The notes beneath the pieces are model-generated. The model saw only the letters and a list, made by a program, of their open reading frames with translations, was not told the origin of the DNA and ran no database searches. The position numbers were made by a program, and so were the translations under genes. Positions 19,839 to 29,223 of a DNA stretch of 64,000 nt are shown piece by piece. Source of the stretch: Salinicoccus cyprini. GTDB taxonomy: Bacteria; Bacillota; Bacilli; Staphylococcales; Salinicoccaceae. The stretch spans positions 558,001 to 622,000 of the forward strand of contig NZ_VMSJ01000001.1 in NCBI RefSeq assembly GCF_007713705.1, given 5' to 3'. The number at the start of each line of letters is the position of its first letter. Position 1 is the first letter of the stretch.

Positions 19839-19861
19839 ACGAATAAGTGTATGACCAGATG

Positions 19862-19903
19862 GCACCAGAATGCAAATAAGACGTTCTGGTGCTTGCGTTT
19901 TCC
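19862..19903 (+). terminator. Intrinsic terminator after recA
   Basis: GCACCAGAA (19862-19870) pairs with TTCTGGTGC (19884-19892) across a 13-base loop and is followed by a T-containing tract (ttgcgttttc). Confidence 0.7.
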
Positions 19904-19995
19904 TGTGTTTATCTTTAGAATTGTATATATATAATATTGGTTATGCATGATATTATATACAACAATAGCTAGAGCCTGTTGGGGAGGTGTTTATT

Positions 19996-21555
19996 GTGGA
20001 CATGATAGACATTTTCTTAATCTTGCTTGGCATTTTTCTAGGTGTTGTAATCGGATATTTTATCGTCAGAAACACTATGACTAAACGGCAGCAAGAGGCA
20101 CGGACTTCTGCTGAGCACATCATCAATGAAGCGCAGAAGCAGGCGGACAGCCTCAAGAAAGAAAAGCTGCTCGAGGCAAAAGAGGAAAATCAGACTCTCA
20201 GGGAGACGTTCGAACGCGAATCCGGTGAGAAGAGAGATGAACTCAAGGCACAGGAATCCAGATTGCTGAACCGTGAACAAGTTCTTGACAGGAAGAGTGA
20301 AGTTCTGGACAAGAAGGATGAGGCGCTGGAGCACAAAGAAGCCAAAATTGAAGAAAAACAGCAAATGGTTGATGCCGAGGATCATAAGATTAAAGAAATT
20401 ATCAGTCGGCAAGAAGAAGAACTCACTCGCATCTCCGGACTTACGCGCGAAGAGGCGCGTAATGAAATCTTCGCAGAAGTGGAGCGGGAACTGTCACATG
20501 ATATGGCTGTAATGGTCAAAGAGAAAGAGAACCAGATGAAGCTCGAAGTGGATAAGAAAGCGAAGGAATTGCTCGCCGTGACTGCCCAGCGTTATGCAGC
20601 AGAATATACAAGTGAATCGACAGTTTCAGTCGTTACATTACCGAACGACGAAATGAAGGGACGCATCATCGGCCGTGAAGGCCGTAATATCCGTACATTG
20701 GAAACATTGACGGGGATCGACCTCATCATCGATGATACACCTGAAGCGGTCATCCTTTCCGGTTTTGATCCCATTCGTCGGGCAATTGCCAAAAATGCAC
20801 TTGAAGACCTTGTGCAGGACGGCAGAATCCATCCAGGACGTATTGAAGAAATGGTGGATAAGGCCAAGCGCAATATGGAGACGAATATTCGCGACGCAGG
20901 GGAGGCAGCTGCCTTTGAACTTGATATCCACAATCTGCACCCTGAACTCATCAAGCACCTCGGTAAGATGAAATACCGACTCAGCTACGGCCAGAACGTG
21001 CTCAAGCACTCTGTCGAAGTCGGGTATCTTGCCGGCATGCTTGCCAGTGAGCTTGGTGAAGATGTGCAGCTGGCAAGAAGAGCAGGACTCCTTCACGACA
21101 TCGGCAAGGCCATCGACCACGAAGTGGATGGCAGCCACGTCGAGATCGGAGTGGAACTTGCCAAACGCTACAAGGAGCATGGTACGGTCATCAACGCCAT
21201 CCATTCCCACCATGGCGATGTCGAGCCGACAAGCATCATTTCGATTCTTGTTGCTGCAGCCGATGCGCTGAGCGCAGCAAGACCGGGTGCAAGAAGAGAG
21301 ACGCTTGAGAATTATGTGAAGCGTCTTGAAAGACTCGAAGCCATCGCTGAAGGATACAGTGGCGTAGAGAAGACATTCGCCATCCAGGCAGGACGCGAAA
21401 TACGCGTCATGGTCAAGCCGGATGAATTGGATGATCTGAAAGCGCACCGTCTCGCAAGGGATATCAAGAAGCAGGTCGAAGAAGAGCTGCAGTATCCTGG
21501 ACATATCAAAGTGACAGTCGTCCGAGAAATGCGGGCAGTAGAATATGCCAAATAG
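19996..21555 (+). CDS. rny: Ribonuclease Y
   Basis: RNase Y is the membrane-anchored endonuclease that initiates mRNA decay. The 519-residue protein has one N-terminal membrane helix (about 5-25), a long charged coiled coil (about 30-190), a KH domain ([13 protein letters not shown] near 220) and an HD domain with [10 protein letters not shown] near residue 365. GTG 19996 is eight bases past GGAGG; GTG 19987 overlaps that site and is less likely. It lies between recA and ymdB as in related genomes. Confidence 0.95.
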   Translation: MDMIDIFLILLGIFLGVVIGYFIVRNTMTKRQQEARTSAEHIINEAQKQADSLKKEKLLEAKEENQTLRETFERESGEKRDELKAQESRLLNREQVLDRKSEVLDKKDEALEHKEAKIEEKQQMVDAEDHKIKEIISRQEEELTRISGLTREEARNEIFAEVERELSHDMAVMVKEKENQMKLEVDKKAKELLAVTAQRYAAEYTSESTVSVVTLPNDEMKGRIIGREGRNIRTLETLTGIDLIIDDTPEAVILSGFDPIRRAIAKNALEDLVQDGRIHPGRIEEMVDKAKRNMETNIRDAGEAAAFELDIHNLHPELIKHLGKMKYRLSYGQNVLKHSVEVGYLAGMLASELGEDVQLARRAGLLHDIGKAIDHEVDGSHVEIGVELAKRYKEHGTVINAIHSHHGDVEPTSIISILVAAADALSAARPGARRETLENYVKRLERLEAIAEGYSGVEKTFAIQAGREIRVMVKPDELDDLKAHRLARDIKKQVEEELQYPGHIKVTVVREMRAVEYAK

Positions 21556-21588
21556 AAAACCAGCAGGATATCCTGCTGGTTTTCTTAT
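21555..21588. terminator. Bidirectional terminator, rny / convergent small gene
   Basis: A perfect 30-base palindrome (arms GAAAACCAGCAGGAT, 21555-21584) begins at the last base of the rny stop. Its A- and T-rich flanks can serve both rny and the convergent minus-strand gene. Confidence 0.88.
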
Positions 21589-21599
21589 TTTGGCTGATA

Positions 21600-21812
21600 T
21601 TACATGTTGATGTCGATATCCCTGATGCTGTTGAAAGCTTCGCTTGTTTCCTGGGTGGTGTTGGAAAATCTTGCGTACTTCTCAGCAAGCTTGTAGGCGC
21701 TCAAGTAGAGCTCGAGGCTGTCTTTCGCCTTATCCTCAACGCTTTCGCTGTTTGAAGGATTCGCCATGAGGGCCAGTTTTGCAAATTCTTTCGGATCGAT
21801 GGATAATGTCAA
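21600..21812 (-). CDS. Uncharacterised 70-residue protein
   Basis: No family was recognised. The product, starting MTLSIDPKEFAKLALMANP, looks like a soluble helical protein with no signal peptide or membrane segment. TTG at 21812 (minus strand) has AGGAGTG eight bases upstream; the longer open frame to 21875 lacks a site. It is convergent with rny and divergent from ymdB. A good ribosome-binding site and neighbour-like codon use support a real gene. Confidence 0.65.
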   Translation of the reverse strand: MTLSIDPKEFAKLALMANPSNSESVEDKAKDSLELYLSAYKLAEKYARFSNTTQETSEAFNSIRDIDINM

Positions 21813-21860
21813 ATTATTCACTCCTAAGTATTTTATAAAATATAACTTCCCTAAAACATG

Positions 21861-21866
21861 TATAAT
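21861..21866 (+). promoter_or_regulatory. Probable -10 element for ymdB
   Basis: TATAAT lies 33 bases before the ymdB start in an AT-rich divergent region (21813-21899). No convincing -35 was found. Confidence 0.4.
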
Positions 21867-21899
21867 AAACATCAAAATGAATTTAAAGGATGAAATCGA

Positions 21900-22658
21900 A
21901 TGCGCATTCTATTTATTGGAGATATCGTAGGAAAAGTAGGCAGAAGAATGCTGTCGGAGCATCTTCTCGGACTGAAGCGGGAGCACGGTGCACAGGTGGC
22001 CATTGTGAATGGTGAGAATGCCGCCCACGGCAAGGGCATCACCGAAAAGATCTATAAGGAGATTCTGACGAGTGGAGCGGACTTCATCACACTTGGAAAT
22101 CATGCATTTGCCAAGCGGGATGTCTATGAATTCATGGAGCAGGATATCCGCATGGTCCGTCCGGCCAACTTTCCAAAAGGAGCACCCGGTAAAGGACATG
22201 GCATCATCAATGTCAATGGTGTGAAGCTGCTCATCATGAATCTGCAGGGACGGAGCTTCATGGATGCCATCGATTGCCCGTTCAGAAAGGCGGACGCGAT
22301 ACTTGAAAGCGTCGAAGCGGATGAGATTTTCGTCGACTTCCATAGCGAGACGACGAGTGAAAGTCTTGCCATGGGCCATTATCTGGATGGCAGGGTGGAT
22401 GCGGTCGTCGGCACGCACACGCACGTCCAGACGAATGATGAACAGGTGCTGCCCGGAGGCACTAAATATATTACCGACGTCGGCATGACAGGATTCAAAA
22501 ATGGCATACTCGGCATCCGCAAGGAGGAAGTCATCGAACGGTTCATCCATCAGCTGCCGGTCCGCCATAACGTACCTGAGGAAGGTGCAGGCATTCTTTC
22601 CGGCGTCATCATCGATACTGGTACCAGTAAAATAGCCAAAATCCGCATCGAGGAATAG
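21900..22658 (+). CDS. ymdB: YmdB-family metallophosphoesterase
   Basis: This 252-residue calcineurin-like phosphoesterase belongs to the YmdB family. In Bacillus YmdB is a cyclic-nucleotide phosphodiesterase affecting RNA stability and biofilm/motility decisions. The visible metal-binding stretches are FIGDIVGKVGRRM, NGENAAHGKG, TLGNHAF and GTHTHVQTNDEQVLPGG. AAAGGATGAAATCGA precedes the ATG. Its placement after rny is the conserved order. Confidence 0.93.
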   Translation: MRILFIGDIVGKVGRRMLSEHLLGLKREHGAQVAIVNGENAAHGKGITEKIYKEILTSGADFITLGNHAFAKRDVYEFMEQDIRMVRPANFPKGAPGKGHGIINVNGVKLLIMNLQGRSFMDAIDCPFRKADAILESVEADEIFVDFHSETTSESLAMGHYLDGRVDAVVGTHTHVQTNDEQVLPGGTKYITDVGMTGFKNGILGIRKEEVIERFIHQLPVRHNVPEEGAGILSGVIIDTGTSKIAKIRIEE

Positions 22659-22758
22659 CGGTCATCCGATAGGCTGATTTTCATTTTGGACACGTCCGGA
22701 TGATCGAAAAATGGCTCTGATTTTGGTATATTAGCATAAGGACAAGGAGGCAATGTGT

Positions 22759-24498
22759 ATGAATGGACAATTGTCATGGAAAGTCGGTGGCCAGCAGGGT
22801 GAGGGCATTGAATCGACTGGAGAAATATTTTCAACCACACTGAATAGAATGGGCTACCACCTATACAGCTACAGGCACTTTTCAAGCCGTATCAAAGGTG
22901 GCCATACGAATAATAACGTCAGAATTTCCACAAAAGAAGTACGGGCGGTCAGCGACAACATCAATATTCTTGTTGCGTTCGACCAGCAGACCATAGATCT
23001 GAACAGCCATGAGCTTGTTCAGAACGGCATTATTCTTGCCGACAGCAAATTCAGTCCGAAAAAAGATGAAGGCCTGGATGTACAGCTTGTATCCATTCCA
23101 TTTACTGAAACTGCCAAAGCACTCGGCAGCCAGCTGATGAAGAACATGGTTGCAATCGGTGCCAGCGCAAGGCTGATGAACCTTGAACTGCAGCCTTTCA
23201 AAGATATGATCTACACGATGTTCATCAGAAAAGGGCAGGAGATCGTCGATGCCAACCATGAAGCGCTGATCCAGGGCTACCAGCTGATGGATGATGAGAT
23301 GGGGCATATCAAGGGCGACTTCGAAATGCTCCCATCGGACAGTGAAGCACGCCTGTTTCTGATCGGCAACGATGCCATCAGTTTCGGTGCGCTGAATGCA
23401 GGCGTCAGATTCATGGCGGCATATCCGATCACGCCGGCAAGTGAAATTATGGAATACATGATCACCAACCTGCCGAAAGTGGGCGGTACCGTCATCCAGA
23501 CGGAGGACGAGATCGCAGCAGTGACCATGGCGATCGGATCCAACTATGCAGGTGCAAGAAGCTTCACCTCATCTGCCGGACCGGGTCTGTCACTCATGAT
23601 GGAGTCGATTGGTCTTTCAGGCATGACGGAAACACCACTCGTCATCGTCGATACGATGCGCGGCGGCCCATCGACAGGTCTGCCGACAAAGCAGGAGCAG
23701 TCGGACCTCATGCAGATGATCTACGGTACACATGGAGATATTCCTAAAATCGTACTTGCACCTTCCGATGTTGAAGATGCATTCTATACGACAATAGAGG
23801 CATTCAACCTGGCCGAGTACTATCAGGTGCCGGTCATCCTGCTATCCGATCTGCAGATGTCACTCGGCAAGCAGTCATCTGCGCCGTTCGACGTTTCCCG
23901 GGTGGAAATCAACCGTGGCAAGACGATCACTGAAGATATTGAAGATCAGGCGGATGAGTACTTCGAACGCTATGGTGACGAGGCGGATGGCATTTCGCAT
24001 CGTCCGATTCCGGGCATCAAAGGCGGCATCCACCATGTGACGGGCGTCGAGCACAGCCCGACCGGCACACCGAATGAGGGTCCTGAGAACCGCCAGGTGC
24101 AGATGGACAAGCGGATGCGCAAGCTGAAGGACTTCACGATGGAGGAGCCGTTCAAAGTCCAGGGTAGCGTGGACAGCGATCTCCTGGTACTCAGTTTCCT
24201 GAGTGTCAACGGTGTCGCCAGAGAAGCAGCCGAGCGGATCGATGCGGACGTGACGACAGTCAACCTCAAGCAGATCCATCCGTTCCCGATCGATGCGTTG
24301 AGACCCTACCTCGATGGCGCCAAGGAGATACTCGTCATAGAGCAGAACTACAGTGCACAGCTTCAGAGCGTCCTGAAGATGAATTATCCTGGGCATGACA
24401 GAATCCGTTCCTACGTCAAATATGATGGTACGCCTTTCAGACCCGAAGAAATTGAAACGCATATCAATTCGATTCTTAAAATAAAGGAAGTTATGTAA
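22759..24498 (+). CDS. korA: 2-oxoacid:ferredoxin oxidoreductase, alpha subunit with fused gamma domain
   Basis: With KorB this enzyme oxidatively decarboxylates a 2-oxoacid (probably 2-oxoglutarate) to an acyl-CoA using ferredoxin. Of its 579 residues, about 1-180 form the gamma domain (WKVGGQQGEGIES). The alpha pyrimidine-binding region begins near 195 with AAYPITPASEIMEYM and GPGLSLMMESIGL, and a C-terminal transketolase-like domain follows. ATG 22759 has AAGGAGG with eight-base spacing; ATG 22753 is too close. Staphylococcus has the same pair after ymdB. Confidence 0.93.
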   Translation: MNGQLSWKVGGQQGEGIESTGEIFSTTLNRMGYHLYSYRHFSSRIKGGHTNNNVRISTKEVRAVSDNINILVAFDQQTIDLNSHELVQNGIILADSKFSPKKDEGLDVQLVSIPFTETAKALGSQLMKNMVAIGASARLMNLELQPFKDMIYTMFIRKGQEIVDANHEALIQGYQLMDDEMGHIKGDFEMLPSDSEARLFLIGNDAISFGALNAGVRFMAAYPITPASEIMEYMITNLPKVGGTVIQTEDEIAAVTMAIGSNYAGARSFTSSAGPGLSLMMESIGLSGMTETPLVIVDTMRGGPSTGLPTKQEQSDLMQMIYGTHGDIPKIVLAPSDVEDAFYTTIEAFNLAEYYQVPVILLSDLQMSLGKQSSAPFDVSRVEINRGKTITEDIEDQADEYFERYGDEADGISHRPIPGIKGGIHHVTGVEHSPTGTPNEGPENRQVQMDKRMRKLKDFTMEEPFKVQGSVDSDLLVLSFLSVNGVAREAAERIDADVTTVNLKQIHPFPIDALRPYLDGAKEILVIEQNYSAQLQSVLKMNYPGHDRIRSYVKYDGTPFRPEEIETHINSILKIKEVM

Positions 24499-25364
24499 TG
24501 GCGACATTCAAAGACTTTAGAAATAATATCAAACCGAACTGGTGCCCAGGCTGCGGTGACTTCAGTGTCCAGGCGGCCATACAGAAAGCGTGCGCGGCCA
24601 ACGGACTTGAACCGGATGAACTTGCTGTCATCACGGGGATCGGCTGCAGCGGACGCTTGAGCGGCTATATCAAGTCATACGGTTTCCACTCCACACATGG
24701 GCGCAGCCTCCCGGTGGCACAAGGTGTCAAGATGGCGAATGATGATCTTACAGTCATCGCCTCCGGTGGTGATGGTGATGGCTTCGCCATCGGCATGGGG
24801 CATACAGTCCACGCACTGAAAAGAAACATCGATATCACCTATATCGTCATGGACAACCAGGTGTACGGCCTGACCAAAGGACAGACTTCTCCGTCCTCCG
24901 GCAAAGGGTTCGTTACAAAAACAACTCCGGACGGCTCCAAGGAGAACCCGATACAGCCGATCAGAACGGCATTGGCAAGCGGTGCAACCTTCGTTGCCCA
25001 GAGTGTCAGTTCCGACATCAAACAGCTGACGGCAATCATCCAGCAGGCGATGGACCACAAGGGTTTCAGCTTCATCAACGTGTTCAGTCCATGTGTGACA
25101 TACAACAAGGTCAACACTTATGACTGGTTCAAGGAGAACCTGATTGCTGTCGAGGATATCGAGGACTTCGACCATACGGATGCAAAGAACGCGATGCAGA
25201 ATGTCATGGAGTACGACGGTCTTCTGAAGGGCATCATCTACCACGACCAGGAAGCAAAATCCTACCAGGAGAACATCGATGGATACCTAGACCAGCCGCT
25301 CATCAAGAAGAAGATGACGCTGGAAAACGAAACATTCGATGAACTGATGGCGGAATTCCGCTAG
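24498..25364 (+). CDS. korB: 2-oxoacid:ferredoxin oxidoreductase, beta subunit
   Basis: This 288-residue TPP-binding beta subunit shows NWCPGCGDFSVQ near residue 14 and the TPP/Mg motif GGDGDGFAIGMGH near residue 90. It overlaps korA by one base (TAATG), so the subunits are made together. A terminator follows directly. In Staphylococcus miaB lies downstream; here an ABC exporter does. Confidence 0.94.
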   Translation: MATFKDFRNNIKPNWCPGCGDFSVQAAIQKACAANGLEPDELAVITGIGCSGRLSGYIKSYGFHSTHGRSLPVAQGVKMANDDLTVIASGGDGDGFAIGMGHTVHALKRNIDITYIVMDNQVYGLTKGQTSPSSGKGFVTKTTPDGSKENPIQPIRTALASGATFVAQSVSSDIKQLTAIIQQAMDHKGFSFINVFSPCVTYNKVNTYDWFKENLIAVEDIEDFDHTDAKNAMQNVMEYDGLLKGIIYHDQEAKSYQENIDGYLDQPLIKKKMTLENETFDELMAEFR

Positions 25365-25371
25365 GTCATAT

Positions 25372-25400
25372 GCCTGAAGCTTCGAGCTTCAGGTTTTTTT
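25372..25400 (+). terminator. Intrinsic terminator after korB
   Basis: CCTGAAGCT / AGCTTCAGG around a short TCG loop is followed by seven T. Confidence 0.9.
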
Positions 25401-25425
25401 ATTTTATCTATTAAAATAGTTTGAA

Positions 25426-25461
25426 TTATGTCATAATTGACATAATACTTCGGTAACCGAA
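25426..25461 (+). promoter_or_regulatory. Two palindromes in the leader of the ABC exporter
   Basis: TTATGTCA (25426-25433) and TGACATAA (25438-25445) form a perfect inverted repeat around TAAT. A second one, TTCGGT-A-ACCGAA (25449-25461), follows directly before the ribosome-binding region. The first has the size of a MarR/TetR-type operator. No regulator gene is adjacent, so the binding protein is unknown. Confidence 0.55.
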
Positions 25462-25478
25462 AGAAATGGGTGGAACAA

Positions 25479-27200
25479 TTGCTGACAGTCTACAAATACG
25501 CGCTCAAGTATAAATGGTTCATCATAGTGGCTCTCTTCTTCATGTTCATTGAACTGGCTGTAGAGCTGCTTCAGCCTTATCTGATTTCAAAAGTCATCGA
25601 TGACGGCATCGTGGCAGAAGACATAGATGCTGTATGGTTCTACCTGCTGATCATGTTCGGCATCAGCATGGCCGCCTTCATCAGCGGCATCATCAACTCC
25701 TACTTCTCAAGCCAGGTCGCCACAAGCTTCAGCTATGATATACGGACAGCACTGTTTCGGAAAGTGCAGTACTTTACGCTTGCGACGCTGTCCAAATTCC
25801 CGACATCAAGCCTCATCACAAGGATGACGCAGGATGTGCTGCAGACGGAAATGCTGCTCTATATGTCATTGCGCATCATTTTAAGAGCACCGCTGCTTGT
25901 CATCGGATCACTCATCATGTCGTTCGTCGTCAATCCGACGCTCGGCTTCTACCTGTCATTTCTGACGCCGGTTCTACTTATTTTCCTGATTATCACTGCA
26001 CGCAAGGGTGGACAGATCTTCCTGCGTGTCCAGAAACGTCTGGATAGGATCAACCGCTTCATCCAGCAGAATCTCGAAGCGGTCAGGCTGATCAAGGCCA
26101 ATGACCGGGAAAACTTTGAAATCAGCAAATTCAGCAAGGTGGCAGGGCGCCTGAAGGATGATACGATCTATGCATTGAGACTGATGGAATCGATCATGCC
26201 TGTGCTGCTTCTGATCATCAACGGCAGTCTGCTTGTCGTGTTGTGGATGGCGTCCGACCTGCTGCAGAACAACAATGTCGAAGTAGGTGAAGTGGTTGCG
26301 GTCATCAATTATGCCCTTCGCATGCAGGGCGGCTTCTCCATGTTCGCCTTCATCATCATTGCATTCAGCCGTGCGAAAGCATCCAGTGAACGGATGGAGG
26401 AGGTGCTCGTTGCACCGATCACATCAAACAACAATGAAGAGATCAGGAAGGTGGACCAGGCCGGCACGGTGAAGTTCGAAAATGTGTCCTTCAAATATCC
26501 CGGTTCGACGCGTTATGTCCTCCGTGATATCAACTTCGAAGTCAAAGAAAATGAAACACTCGTCATCATGGGAGGCACAGGTTCCGGCAAGAGTACGCTG
26601 CTCAGCCTGATTCCGAAGATGTATGATGTGAAGGAGGGCGATGTCTATATCAACGGCATCAATGCCAAAGACTGGAACGAGGATGATCTCAGGGAGACCA
26701 TCGGCTACGTGCCGCAGTCCGCGGTACTGTTCTCGGGCAGTATCTTCGAGAACCTGCTGTGGGGTGATCTTGATGCTGGCGAGTCGGAAGTGTTCACTTC
26801 CACCCAGAAGGCGCAGATCCACAATTCGATCAATACTTTCGATCATCGCTACGAGACACGCGTCGGCCAGAGGGGTGTGACACTGTCCGGTGGTCAGAAG
26901 CAGCGTCTGTCGATTGCACGTGCGCTTGTCCGCAGGCCGGGCATACTGATTCTCGACGACAGCACTTCGGCGCTTGATATCCGCACCGAGTCCGCATTGT
27001 GGGACGCGATCAAAGAAGAGAATACAACACAGATCATCGTCACCCAGAAAGTGGTCACCGCCAAAATGGCGGACCGTATCCTCATACTGGATGGCGGGGA
27101 GATCAGTGCACTCGGTCCCCATGACACACTGATGCAAGAGTCATCACTATACCGCTCCATAGTTCAATCGCAGACGGAAGGGGGTCAGCTGGATGATTGA
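25479..27200 (+). CDS. ABC exporter half-transporter, degenerate-site subunit
   Basis: This 573-residue type IV ABC exporter half has six membrane segments (about 15-300) and a nucleotide-binding domain (about 335-570). Walker A GGTGSGKST and signature LSGGQKQRLS are canonical. Walker B ends LILDDST (Asp instead of the catalytic Glu) and the switch His is Gln (VTQKV). It is therefore the half carrying the degenerate Walker B/H-loop of a heterodimer completed by the next gene. TTG 25479 follows GGGTGG; GTG 25470 is the alternative start. The substrate is unknown; relatives export drugs or lipids. Confidence 0.88.
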   Translation: MLTVYKYALKYKWFIIVALFFMFIELAVELLQPYLISKVIDDGIVAEDIDAVWFYLLIMFGISMAAFISGIINSYFSSQVATSFSYDIRTALFRKVQYFTLATLSKFPTSSLITRMTQDVLQTEMLLYMSLRIILRAPLLVIGSLIMSFVVNPTLGFYLSFLTPVLLIFLIITARKGGQIFLRVQKRLDRINRFIQQNLEAVRLIKANDRENFEISKFSKVAGRLKDDTIYALRLMESIMPVLLLIINGSLLVVLWMASDLLQNNNVEVGEVVAVINYALRMQGGFSMFAFIIIAFSRAKASSERMEEVLVAPITSNNNEEIRKVDQAGTVKFENVSFKYPGSTRYVLRDINFEVKENETLVIMGGTGSGKSTLLSLIPKMYDVKEGDVYINGINAKDWNEDDLRETIGYVPQSAVLFSGSIFENLLWGDLDAGESEVFTSTQKAQIHNSINTFDHRYETRVGQRGVTLSGGQKQRLSIARALVRRPGILILDDSTSALDIRTESALWDAIKEENTTQIIVTQKVVTAKMADRILILDGGEISALGPHDTLMQESSLYRSIVQSQTEGGQLDD

Positions 27201-29016
27201 TTTTATCAGAAGACCATTCGGCAATGAACCGGTCCTTCAAAAAGAGGAAATCGGACGCAGAAAAAAGAAGGAAGACCAGCGGGCCAACGATATATGGGGC
27301 ACGCTGAAGAGAATGTGGCGCTTCATCAATGAAGAGCGTGTGCTTTTGTATGCGATCATTTTCCTCGTCACACTGACCAGCCTGCTCAGCATCACCGGGC
27401 CGTTCCTCGTCGGCTACATCGTCGACAACTATTTCGTCCAGCAGCAGATGGATGGGCTCGCCAGAATACTCCTGCTTCTGCTCGTCGTCTATGTACTGCT
27501 GTCATCGACACAGTACCTTGCCGCCTTCATGATGGTCGGGCTGTCGCAGCGCACGGTGTACAAGCTGCGCTCGAGACTGTTTTCGCATATGCAGAAACTG
27601 CCGGTACGCTTCTATGACAAGCGCCAGCACGGCGAACTGATGAGCCGGATGACAAATGATATCGAGACCATTTCACAGACGCTCAATACATCATTCATCC
27701 AGTTCACGACAAGTGTCGTCACACTCATTGGGACCATCAGCGTCATGATCTATCTGAGTCCATTGCTGACCCTGCTCACGGTGCTGATCATTCCTGTACT
27801 GATATTCGCTGTCGGCTTCATCACACGGCGCACCGGTCCGCTCTATAAGAAGCGGCAGCGTGCCACAGGTGAACTGAACGGCTACATCGAGGAGATGGTC
27901 TCCGGCCAGGAGATCGTCAAAGTGTTCTCCCAGGAGGAGACGGCGATCAAGAACTTCAACGAAAAGGCCGGCAGTCTTCGGGACATTACATTCTGGGCAT
28001 TCCTGTATGCCGGGTTCATTCCTAAAGTGATGAATATGCTTAATAATATCAGCTTTACGATTGTTGCGGGTGCCGGCGGGCTGCTGGCGCTCTCGGGCAC
28101 TGGCCTCGTCACCATCGGAACCATTGTGGTATTCGCCGAGTATGCGAGGCAGTTCACCCGTCCGCTTGCCGACCTGTCCAACCAGTTCAATCAGGTGCTG
28201 TCGGCCATTGCCGGTGCTGAGCGTGTATTCGGCATCATGGATTCCGAAACCGAGAACGACCATGGAAAAATTGAAGATAAGACCATCAAAGGCGAAATCG
28301 AGTTTGACGATGTCTCCTTCTCCTATGATCCAGAGCAGAAGACACCGACGATCAGAAATCTCAGCTTTAAGATAGCAGCCGGTGAATCCGTGGCACTGAT
28401 AGGTGCCACAGGCGCAGGAAAGACGACTGTCATGCAGCTGCTGGCCCGGTTCTATGAAACGGATTCCGGCCAGGTGCGGATCGATGGAGAGGATATTCTC
28501 GACTATGCCCGTGCCACTGTACGCTCCCAGACGGCATTCGTCCTGCAGGACCCATATCTCTTCGAGTCGACCATCCGGGAGAACATCCGCTATGGGAAGC
28601 TCGATGCGACGGATGACGATGTTGTTGAGGCCGCCAGGCTCGCCAATGCCCATGACTTCATCGTCGAGCTTGAAAACGGCTATGACACCATCCTTGAAGC
28701 GGATGAAGGTTTCATTTCACAAGGACAGAAGCAGCTGATTTCGATTGCCCGCGCACTGATCACGGATCCCGCCATTCTGCTGCTGGATGAAGCGACGAGC
28801 AGCATCGACACTGTGACGGAGCTGAAAATCCAGGAGGCACTGGAACGGCTCATGAAGGACCGCACAAGCATCATCATCGCCCATCGGCTCAATACCATCA
28901 AGGCGGTGGATCGGATCTTCGTCATGGATCTCGGTGAACTGGTCGAAAGCGGCTCTGAGCAGGAACTTCTCCGACAGGAGGGGCGCTACTACCAGATGGT
29001 GTCAGATAATAAATAG
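27193..29016 (+). CDS. ABC exporter half-transporter, catalytic-site subunit
   Basis: This 607-residue partner of the preceding half overlaps it by eight bases. It has a basic N-terminus, six membrane segments (about 50-330) and a nucleotide-binding domain (about 365-605). Walker A GATGAGKTT, Walker B LLLDEATSS with Glu, and H-loop AHRLNT are intact, whereas the signature is degenerate (ISQGQKQLIS). The complementary pattern to its partner gives one competent and one degenerate ATP site, as in TM287/288, BmrCD and LmrCD. AAGGGGGTCAGCTGG precedes ATG 27193. Confidence 0.9.
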   Translation: MIDFIRRPFGNEPVLQKEEIGRRKKKEDQRANDIWGTLKRMWRFINEERVLLYAIIFLVTLTSLLSITGPFLVGYIVDNYFVQQQMDGLARILLLLLVVYVLLSSTQYLAAFMMVGLSQRTVYKLRSRLFSHMQKLPVRFYDKRQHGELMSRMTNDIETISQTLNTSFIQFTTSVVTLIGTISVMIYLSPLLTLLTVLIIPVLIFAVGFITRRTGPLYKKRQRATGELNGYIEEMVSGQEIVKVFSQEETAIKNFNEKAGSLRDITFWAFLYAGFIPKVMNMLNNISFTIVAGAGGLLALSGTGLVTIGTIVVFAEYARQFTRPLADLSNQFNQVLSAIAGAERVFGIMDSETENDHGKIEDKTIKGEIEFDDVSFSYDPEQKTPTIRNLSFKIAAGESVALIGATGAGKTTVMQLLARFYETDSGQVRIDGEDILDYARATVRSQTAFVLQDPYLFESTIRENIRYGKLDATDDDVVEAARLANAHDFIVELENGYDTILEADEGFISQGQKQLISIARALITDPAILLLDEATSSIDTVTELKIQEALERLMKDRTSIIIAHRLNTIKAVDRIFVMDLGELVESGSEQELLRQEGRYYQMVSDNK

Positions 29017-29068
29017 CTTCACAAATCATCAGAAGTGTATTACCATGGATACAACCGAATAAGAAACG

Positions 29069-29193
29069 ACCACTAGGGGTGTCCGTTTGGACTGAGAATC
29101 ACCCTCATTACCTGATCTAGATCATACTAGCGTAGGGAAGTGGCATATTTTCCTATAAATATGCACACCACTCCGCTAGTGGTGTGTTTTTTA
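29069..29193 (+). promoter_or_regulatory. TPP riboswitch with terminator, upstream of ykoEDC
   Basis: The core THI-box elements are present: AGGGGTG, CTGAGA (29092-29097), ACCTGATCTAG, and ACTAGCGTAGGGAAG closing a CCACT/AGTGG P1 stem. An expression platform follows: ACACCACT (29165-29172) pairs with AGTGGTGT (29178-29185), then a T run. The 5' CCACTAG (29070-29076) is complementary to the terminator arm CTAGTGG, giving an obvious switch. High TPP should stop transcription of the transporter. Confidence 0.95.
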
Positions 29194-29223
29194 TTTGGAA
29201 AATAATGTCTGGAGGGTTTTACC

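Noticed and set aside
20638-21504. 288-codon minus-strand frame across rny
   Set aside because: Antisense to the KH and HD domains of RNase Y; no independent evidence of coding.
22659-22710. Inverted repeat CGGTCATCCG / CGGATGATCG after ymdB
   Set aside because: The loop is about 30 bases and no T run follows on the plus strand, so it was not called a terminator; it may be weak structure only.
27691-28653. 320-codon minus-strand frame across the second ABC exporter gene
   Set aside because: Shadow of a conserved nucleotide-binding domain; no family resemblance or start signal.
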